From Lamellibrachia satsuma (Eukaryota; Annelida; Polychaeta; Sabellida; Siboglinidae), in NCBI GenBank assembly GCA_033239005.1, contig BSQZ01000022.1, positions 4,621,001-4,685,000 of the forward strand: 64,000 bases of DNA, in the 5' to 3' direction. The notes under the pieces were generated by a model. It searched no databases. It saw only the letters and a list, made by a program, of their open reading frames with translations, and was not told the origin of the DNA. Made by a program: the position numbers and the translations under genes. How positions within the stretch are numbered: the stretch's first letter is position 1; each line of letters opens with the position of its first letter. This document shows, in pieces, positions 57,419 through 64,000 of the stretch.

Positions 57419-57498
57419 TACCCTGAGCGAAATCAGGGTGCGAAAAATTGGTCTATAGACTCATTGTAGTGTTCCTCTCCACGGAAATCTTTAGTAAA
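57419..57498 (-). pseudogene. U5: U5 snRNA gene, unit 8, 3' part (split by LINE)
   Basis: 3' hairpin (TTTCGC loop), Sm site and the 3' strand of stem I up to TTTACTAAAG are present, with one private change next to the Sm site (AAATTGG in place of AAATTAG). The gene is cut in loop I by the LINE at 57,499-63,909. Its 5' part is at 63,910-63,960. As DNA the gene is disrupted and cannot give a normal U5 RNA. Confidence 0.93.
57489..57498. repeat. Target-site duplication of the full-length LINE, left copy
   Basis: CTTTAGTAAA, exactly repeated at 63,910-63,919. In the intact U5 genes the sequence occurs once (for example 47,281-47,290). Confidence 0.93.
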
Positions 57499-57754
57499 TT
57501 TTTTTTTTTTCTTTGATATGTTTATTCACAATTATGCAGCAATATATACAGTAAAAGCATACATTCGTTGTGAATATTACATAATAACTCATATTATTAA
57601 ACGTTAACTGTATGCAAATAGTCACTTCTTTCCGGTCACTGATTTCATGACGTTTATAAGATTTACTTTTCATAATTCTGTTTTTCGACATTACTTATAA
57701 AAGGCTTTTCTGTCGTACCAAATGCAACTGATCAATGTTGTGAACATGAAAGGA

Positions 57755-58050
57755 AAACTTAGGGGTATTGCTACCACGCCAGAGGTTTTTAACTGAATGA
57801 TTGAAGTGAAGATGGATGACAAACTTAGGGGTATTGCTACCACGCCAGAGGTTTTTAACTGAATGATTGAAGTGAAGATGGATGACAAACTTAGGGGTAT
57901 TGCTACCACGCCAGAGGTTTTTAACTGAATGATTGACGTGGAGATAAATGACAAACTTACGGGTATTGCTACCACGCCAGAGGTTTTAAGACTGAGTGTA
58001 TGAAACGAAGATGATTTCAAAGAACTTACGGACATTTCTGTCTCGCCAGA
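57755..58050 (-). repeat. 66-bp repeat x ~4.5 in the LINE 3' UTR
   Basis: AGGGGTATTGCTACCACGCC starts at 57,761, 57,827, 57,893 and 57,959, with a partial copy at ~58,025. The period is a multiple of three, so the minus strand stays open (58,035-57,691) with a repeated SGVVAIPLSLSSIFTSIIQ peptide. I see no independent sign that this is translated. Confidence 0.88.
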
Positions 58051-58533
58051 GGTTCTATGTTTATCAGTTGTGTTTGGTACATTCCATTACTGGGGTATAT
58101 TCCCATGACAAGAATGGTCAAATTTTGATCTATTTGAAAAAGCAAATATATATTCCGTCATGAAAGAAATCAATAATTTTCGTGGCAACGTATCACTTAC
58201 TATGATATTATTTCATGTATCACTATATCTTTTCTTTCAACAACTCAATCTCTAACAATTACTTCATTCTTATTAAATGTGAGTAGAACAATTTCTCAAT
58301 CTATACGATCAATAGTATACCCACAACTTGTCTCGGGGAGAAAAAAATTACCTTCTCAAGCTAGATATTAAATAGTATACACACTACTTGCATCTGCGAA
58401 ATAATTAATATTCATAGCAGCATGATCCTTATACAAAGTTACAATTGTCTTTAAATGAATATAATATATAAAGTCTCACACAGCAACATAGTTCTTGCAC
58501 AACATTTCTTCGCACACTCAACCAGTTGTGCTA

Positions 58534-58827
58534 CTGTCTGTGTATAAATCCTTGGCTCGTCAACACTGACAAGTTGTGACAACTGTCTGTGTGAAAATCC
58601 TTGGCTCGCCAACACTGACAAGTTGTGGCAACTGTCTCTGTATAAATCCTTGGCTCGCCAACACTGACAAGTTGTGGCAACTGTCTCTGTATAAATCCTT
58701 GGCTCGCCAACACTGACAAGTTGTGGCAACTGTCTCTGTATAAATCCTTGGCTCGCCAACACTGACAAGTTGTGGCAACTGTCTCTGTATAAATCCTTGG
58801 CTCGCCAACACTGACAAGTTGTGCAAT
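58534..58827 (-). repeat. 49-bp repeat x 6 in the LINE 3' UTR
   Basis: ACTGTCTCTGTATAAATCCT, TGGCTCGCCAACACTGACAA, GTTGTGGCA repeats from ~58,533 with starts at 58,582, 58,631, 58,680, 58,729 and 58,778. The period is not a multiple of three, so the same peptide appears in all three minus frames. This is a structural or simple repeat, not coding. Confidence 0.92.
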
Positions 58828-59088
58828 GTCTAACACAGGCCACCCGAAGGGTCACTGTTTAACTGGCAGTGTTGTATCTTGGCTCGTTGCCAAACGTGCG
58901 GCACAGTTCTGTTGTTCATTGATTCGCACAACCTTGTCGCGCCCCATTCAGATGAAATGTCGCCGTCGCCGTCGCCGTCGCATTGAATGGGCACTCGTGG
59001 TCGCTGTTGTCAATTTACAGGCGAAGCTTCTGGCACCACCCTTGTGTATTGTTTCCTGAAGCACTCAAGATACATGTTAAAACAAAAT

Positions 59089-62000
59089 TCACGGTGGATG
59101 AAGGCGCAATAAAATTTTGATTTTATCTCCATCTAAAAGCACAATCGACTTGTTTTTACACCAGTATTTAGTAAATTTCTTTTCATCAAAGCGTTGGTGG
59201 TCCGCCTTAATCCGTGATTTCAAAATGCTAATAAATAGACTCTTTATACTTAATGTCGTGACAATTTTTTTATTATATTTTGCTTCATTGCGTTTGTTCC
59301 ATATACAGGATTTAAGCAAATTAACTAATAATAAGAGTATTTCATTAAAATGAGGAACAGCGTGTTTTTGAAAAACATTAAATAGTACTATTTTCTGAGT
59401 TATGTTTACCACACAACCAATTAATTCTTTTATCAAAAATTCAACAAACGACCAACAACTAGTTACCACTCTGCATTCACAAAATAAATGAGAAAAGGAT
59501 TCAATAGATCTGTTACACAGATTACATTTAGAATTTCTACTTAGATTAAAGGTGTACAATTTATATTGTGTTGTCGAGGCCTGGTGCGCTATTCGCCAGG
59601 CTAAATCTCTATATCGAGGGTCTACAAAAGGACATTGAATATTTTCCCATGTGGAGCTAAAATCGACCGTTGGGAAATCCGTTACGACCTTTGGCTGATT
59701 GACTTTAAATAACTTGATATATATAAATTTCGTAGTTATAATTTCTGTTCCGCAGAAACTTGGACACTCCTTGATGAATATTCGAAAGAAAGCTAAAACT
59801 TCGCTGTAGAAAGTTGGTGTCGTCTCTGAATGTGGCATTGTTAATGCTGCCAGAGCGGAATTATATTTCCTTAGTTGAATTCCTATCCAATAGCGCGCAA
59901 AGAATGTCCACTTAGATTTATTACCTTTGATTAATTTTAAAACATGTTTGATTAACAATGCTTTTAATTTAATACGAATATTTACAACATTCAACCTGCC
60001 TTCTTTAAAGTTGTTATGAAGAGTATGTCTGTTGATAAGTTCTGTCTTATTATTCCACAGGAAGGAGAACATCATTTTATTTAGCTTCAATTCCACATTT
60101 TCGGGCATTAGAACTAAACTGCCAACATACCAGATTGAATTACAGATTACGGTATGCAAAATTATGCTTCTACCTTTAAATGACAAATCTCTGCGACTAA
60201 ACAAATTAATAGTCTTCTGAAATTTGGAGAGAACTTTTTCCCAATTAATATTTTCAGATTCTTCTGATCCCAAATAGACTCCGTACGATTTCTGAACATC
60301 TGTTGACCAGTTTAATCCAAAAGGCTGGTCTTGTCGGCCCCTCCATTTCCCCAACCACGTTCCAAATGTTTTTTGCTTATTAAGTTTCGCTCCAGAAATT
60401 AATTCAAACAATTCTATTAATATGAGTATTTTCCTAACCGAATTATTATCTCTTATAAATAGGTTGGTATCGTCGGCATATTGTGAAATTTTTACCTCTT
60501 CTACTGTTCCGGGCAGCGGAATTCCCTTAATCATTGGATCAAGACGTATACGGTGTGCAAAGGCTCCATGCACAAGACATACAATAATGGTGACAAGCTG
60601 CAGCCTTGTCGCACACTTCTTTAACTTGAAACGAGTCGGTTATGAACCCATTAACTAATATTTGACCATAAATGTCCGTATATAATAATTTGACTAATGA
60701 AATAAACTGTGGTCCAAAACCAAACGCCTCTAACACATTGAATAAATATACATGTGACACTCTGTCAAATGCTTTTGATTGATCTAACGAAATTATAGCA
60801 GCAGTCATATTTTTTTCATTTGTATATTCTATTAGATTACGTATTAAATGAACATTGTCTTGTATTGTACGTCCTGGAATGGAACAAGTCTGATCCGTAT
60901 TAACAATGTCAGAAAGAATTGAGCGTAATCGCATTGTTAGCACTTTTGAAAGAATTTTGTAATCAACGTTTAATAACGAAATTGGCCGCCAGTTCTTCAA
61001 TTTATCAGGATTAGATTCATCTTTACATATTAGGGTTACTAGTCCCTGTCTTTGAGAAAACGGTAATTTCTCCTCTTTCCAGCATCTATTCAATAGATTA
61101 GTAAACGTCTCTCCTATGTACGGCATTGCAAACGTATAAAATTCTTTAGGTAATCCGTCTAAACCTGGGGTTTTATAATTTGACATCTTTCCCAATGCGA
61201 TCTTAATTTCCTCTAAAGTAATTGGTCCTTCACATTGCATTGTAGTTTCTTCGTTTAATTTAGGTAAATCTTGTAGAAAATAATCATTCAAGGAATTGTC
61301 AATAGGTTCAAATTGATAAAGATCTTGATAAAATTTTAGACATTCTTCTTGGATTTCATCATTGGTACTCACAACTTGTCCTGCTTCCGTAGTCAATTGT
61401 TTAATGAATTTTGATTCTGCCGATTGTTTTTCCTTATGTAGAAAATAGCGTGTTGGTTTCTCATCCTTTTCTAGTTGTTGCACTTTAGCTCTGATTTTTG
61501 ACCCTTCTGCTCTTTCTGTATACAAATTATCGATGACTTCGCGAGCGGCAACGATTTGATCTTGTAAATTAACTGGCGAGTTAGGCCTTCTAGATTGTTG
61601 TAATAATTTTTGAAGATTCCAATTTGCCGTCTTGTGTCTTTCTTTATAAATCATCCCTAATCTTATTGAATGTCCAATAAGTAATTGCTTAAACTCACCT
61701 TTACAGGTCTCCCACCAAGCAGAATTTTTTTCGTCTCTTCCTTCAATCTCTCCCAGAGGGAAACAAAGTCTGCTTGAAAGTAATCGTCCTTTAAAATATT
61801 CACATTACATTTCCAATAGCCCGGACCTAAGGTCGGACCATCAGAAGTATTTGTATTAAATATCATTTTGACTAAACTATGGTCAGTAATTATGTAAGGC
61901 ACATTAACATTTTCTACTGACACAACATTTTGTGAAATTGAACGAGAAACGTAAAATCGATCAAGTCGACACAAAATTGTATTTAATGAATTCCTCCAAG

Positions 62001-62575
62001 TGAATTCTTTCTTCTTGGGATTTAATTTCCGAAATGGGTCAATTAAGTTAAAGTCATCACATATCGATTTAAGAACTCTACTTTTCGATTCACCATTACT
62101 ATCAACACCTCCATTTTTATCTAATTGAATATCTATAACGCAGTTAAAATCTCCCCCAGAATTATTGGGTACTGACCCGTAAATGATCTGCGAAACTAGA
62201 AAAGAATATGTTACGTTCACTATTGATTACTGGTGCATATATAGCTGTTAATCTTATAATTTTTTCATCAAATTTGACTAACAGTGATAACATTCTACCA
62301 TCATTATCCCTGGATAAAGATACAATTTTAAATGATAAACCAGGCCTAAACCAGATCCCAACCCCCCGTGTCCTATTACTTCCAAAAGACCAAAGGCAAT
62401 TCCCACCCAATTCATGCTTCCAAGAATTCCCTATAAATTTTGAAGAACAATGTGTTTCTTGAAGATAGCAGATATCTATATTATTCTCTTTTAATAGCTT
62501 AATCAAAAATTCACGCTTTCTCCAATCTCCCAAACCCCTGCAGTTAAAACTGCTAAAATTAATTTTAATGATCAT
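59089..62575 (-). CDS. LINE ORF2: endonuclease / reverse transcriptase (~1,160 codons, three frameshifts)
   Basis: ATG at 62,575. AP-like endonuclease: FNCRG (Asn11), YLQETH (Glu40), then after a frameshift near 62,200 GGDFNCVID, LDRFYVS and ITDHSLV. A-run frameshift at ~61,735. RT in the frame 61,654-60,539: YKTPGLDGLPKEF, NWRPISLLNVDYKI, AAIISLDQSKAFDRVSH (motif A). A one-base loss near 60,610 breaks the RQGCSLSP-type motif B, and the frame 60,573-59,089 has SQYADDTNLF (motif C, ~60,480), the thumb and a C-terminal CNLCN...HLFCEC zinc-binding motif. Function: nick the target and prime reverse transcription on it. Length is normal for L1/Tx1-type ORF2. The single-base breaks argue for a young insertion or for assembly errors. 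Confidence 0.88.
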
Positions 62576-62607
62576 TGGGAGACTAAGGGAAATTGTTTAC
62601 TCTAACT

Positions 62608-63875
62608 CTATGTCTGTACTTTTTCCCCATATCTTTTAATTTTTGTCTTTTCAGATTCCGAGAGGGAATCCTCTTCTACTATGACTAACCTCCCCAAAAC
62701 GGGTGAGGCCGGGGACAGCGGAGAAGTGTTCTTTATCACCGCTCTTTTACCTACTCTCTTGCGTTTTTTATTTCTGGCAACCAGATTCCAATCCATTCCC
62801 CCCTCCCCGTCAGACGACATGCTCTCTGATCCCGAGAACATGTCGTCCGACTGAGGAGCCGGTCTGGACCCAGACTTCCCTCTCCCTCAACCCCCGTCAC
62901 AACAACATCCATCTCTACAATTTTTTCCTCATCCCCCACACCCATATCCACCGGCACCACAACCTCCGTCTCGTCCCCTTTCACCGGCACAACTATCTCC
63001 GTGTCATCCGCCGTAACGTTAACTACCGGAACTACAATCTCTGTCTCGCCGCTCGCCCCTGTTGCTGTCTCCACCTCATTCATTAACACCGCTCGCTTCT
63101 CCGCCTCCGTCATTGTCACAATTAAATCCTTAACCTTTCCACTGAAGCTACCTTCAGCTGTGCCACTCACCTCTTCTATATCGACGGGCTCTGGCTCTGC
63201 GTTGTTTCTTCCTCTCAACACACCGGCGTACGACCCTACTGCCGAACACTCTTCAGTCTTGTGGCCATACTCGCCGTGATGTCGGCAGTAGGGCGTGGTG
63301 CACTCTCGCCTAAAGTGGCCGACCTGGTTGCAGCGCAGACAAATGGGCGGTCGCCCAGTCACAGTAACCAATAGCTGGAACGTCTGTTTGGTAGATTTAT
63401 CGACAACAACAAAAAAATGTGGTAAATCGGCTTTATTGCCGCACATTACAATGGTTCTGACACCTGTGGCGATGTTCTCGAACCCCTTCGACACAGACAT
63501 TTCATTTACGCATGACAAAACTTTACCAAACTGGTTGAGGTGGTTAATAATCACTTGGTTTGGAATAAAGGGCGGTGCCCAGTGGACACGAACACGAAAT
63601 TGCGTGCTGTCCGCCGACCGCACCCTAAAACCCCCTTTAACTTTAACGACCCCTGCCGCTAGCAATTGGTCGCGGGCTTTCTCTGATTTAACCATAAGGA
63701 ACCATTCATTGTTCTTTGACAAAGGCCCAAATGAAACAATTTGGCTAATTCCTTCGCCTAGAACAAGTTTTAACCCTTCTAGAAAATCTTCCCTAAAATA
63801 GGGCGTACCTGCACGATCTCCCGACAGAATCAGTGTTCTGCTCCTGGCAGATATCCATTGGTCTTCGCTGGACAT
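62608..63875 (-). CDS. LINE ORF1: zinc-knuckle nucleic-acid-binding protein (~422 codons, one frameshift)
   Basis: ATG at 63,875 (MSSEDQW). Residues 1-170 form the N-terminal domain conserved in all family copies (TPYFREDFLEGLKLVLG, HWAPPFIPNQVI). Then CLRCNQVGHFRREC (Cys179, Cys182, His187, Cys192) and CRHHGEYGHKTEEC (Cys197, His200, His205, Cys210, with His in place of the second Cys). An acidic Glu/Val-rich region with DETEVVVPVD-type repeats follows, and after a one-base loss at ~62,878 (ACTTCCCTCT here, ACTTCCCCTCT elsewhere) the frame 62,841-62,608 gives SDGEGGMDWNLVARNKKRKR and a tail ending EKVQT. Known: gag-like ORF1 proteins coat LINE RNA. The leader is only 34 nt. Confidence 0.87.
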
Positions 63876-63909
63876 CCCGTCCTTCGTCGTCGTCTTCTTG
63901 GCGTAAATA

Positions 63910-63919
63910 CTTTAGTAAA
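63910..63919. repeat. Target-site duplication of the full-length LINE, right copy
   Basis: CTTTAGTAAA, matching 57,489-57,498. The U5 sequence AGGCGAAAGATTT follows directly. Confidence 0.93.
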
Positions 63920-63960
63920 AGGCGAAAGATTTATGCGTGGCTGAAGAGAAACCAGAGTTG
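63910..63960 (-). pseudogene. U5: U5 snRNA gene, unit 8, 5' part (split by LINE)
   Basis: 5' end AACTCTGGTTTCTC, the 5' strand of stem I and loop I up to the insertion point. Upstream U5 DNA continues to the window end with one substitution (CGTACATTGG in place of CGTACCTTGG). Because the LINE has the same orientation, a U5-promoter transcript would run through ~40 nt of U5 and the 10-bp duplication into the LINE. Confidence 0.93.
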
Positions 63961-64000
63961 TCGTACATTGGGCACGTCAAGCGAACACTACGTGACATGT

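Larger units (their letters stand above)
46195..57498 (+). repeat. Tandem array of ~1.46-kb U5 snRNA repeat units
   Basis: Unit starts (at TACCACAGTCAGA) are 47,652, 49,108, 50,571, 52,029, 53,489, 54,950 and 56,394. The first unit is shortened and begins at ~46,195. The last is interrupted at 57,498 and resumes at 63,910-64,000. Each unit has, in plus order, the MITE remnant (~440 bp), spacer DNA with a variable (TGGC)n run, one U5 gene on the minus strand and ~320 bp of upstream DNA. Units 2+3 and 4+5 share private variants (CCCTACACGTAACC only in units 3 and 5), so a 2.92-kb dimer was duplicated. ORFs of 60-79 codons recur with the unit and are not genes. Confidence 0.93.
57511..59088 (-). 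other. LINE 3' UTR
   Basis: Holds the 66-bp and 49-bp repeats, a (GCC/GTC)-type run at 58,961-58,982 and, in its last ~260 nt, the segment that is reused as the 3' end of LINE B in the macrosatellite. That terminal segment is the part most likely to be recognised by the RT (inference from LINE biology). Confidence 0.75.
57499..63909 (-). mobile_element. Full-length Tx1-like LINE inserted in U5 snRNA loop I (6,411 bp)
   Basis: Minus strand, same direction as U5. 5' terminus TATTTACGCCAAGAAGACG at 63,909, 34-nt leader, ORF1 (63,875-62,608), 32-nt gap, ORF2 (62,575-59,089), ~1.58-kb 3' UTR with two minisatellites, AATAAA at 57,526-57,521, and A12 tail at 57,510-57,499. Flanked by a perfect 10-bp duplication. 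ORF2 features (NWRPISLLNVDYKILSKVL, DQTCSIPGRTIQDNVHLIRN) and a zinc-knuckle ORF1 point to the Tx1 clade, known for elements that choose multicopy RNA genes or microsatellites. The 5' end and TSD are identical in LINE A copies at 18,807 and 27,438. At least four frameshifts make this copy inactive as assembled. Confidence 0.9.

Noticed and set aside
58451..58855. Long minus-strand ORFs of repeated NLSVLASQGF-type peptides
   Set aside because: The 49-bp period makes all three frames show the same peptide. This is a simple consequence of the repeat.

Overview
The window is metazoan nuclear DNA with no intact ordinary host protein gene. It is built from non-LTR retrotransposons (LINEs), satellites and minisatellites, decayed mobile-element or domesticated genes, and one tandem array of U5 spliceosomal snRNA genes. 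The mix of a LINE that looks like the Tx1 clade, CR1/Jockey-like reverse transcriptases, an SGNH-hydrolase fragment, a SWIM/YqaJ nuclease relic and a Mutator-like transposase relic suggests a marine invertebrate (mollusc, other lophotrochozoan, or amphioxus-like). The species cannot be named from this sequence.

Layout. 1-5,100: decayed pieces, namely a SWIM/YqaJ-family nuclease pseudogene on the minus strand (about 1,354-2,785) and fragments of LINE ORF2 (3,444-3,695) and ORF1 (4,079-4,262). 5,096-30,935: a macrosatellite with units starting at 6,278, 13,466 and 22,134 (7,188, 8,668 and 8,653 bp) and a stub of a fourth at 30,787. Each unit ends in a variable block of ~152-bp repeats. On the minus strand each holds a Myb-like/Ser-Arg-rich ORF, one or two copies of a CCHC zinc-knuckle LINE ORF1, two CR1/Jockey-type RT fragments, a second decayed ORF1 and an SGNH-hydrolase ORF. 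30,935-46,195: decayed intergenic DNA with a TatD-like relic, a MITE with 14-bp inverted ends, a Mutator-like transposase relic, minisatellites (64 bp x 8, 59 bp x 24, 55 bp x 4) and (TA)n runs. 46,195-57,498 and 63,910-64,000: a tandem array of ~1.46-kb units, each with one U5 snRNA gene on the minus strand; seven genes are whole and the eighth is split.

Main result. The eighth U5 gene is interrupted by a full-length 6,411-bp LINE (57,499-63,909, minus strand). It has a 12-nt poly(A) tail, a 34-nt 5' leader, ORF1 with two zinc knuckles, ORF2 with AP-like endonuclease, RT and a C-terminal CCHC motif, and a 10-bp target-site duplication (CTTTAGTAAA) lying in U5 loop I. The same 10 bp also joins the 5' end of one copy of this LINE to the poly(A) end of another in macrosatellite units 2 and 3. 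This points to a retrotransposon that inserts specifically into U5 snRNA loop I, in the same orientation as U5, so that the U5 promoter could transcribe it.

Most LINE frames carry single-base frameshifts, several of them at homopolymers, so both decay and assembly error are possible.
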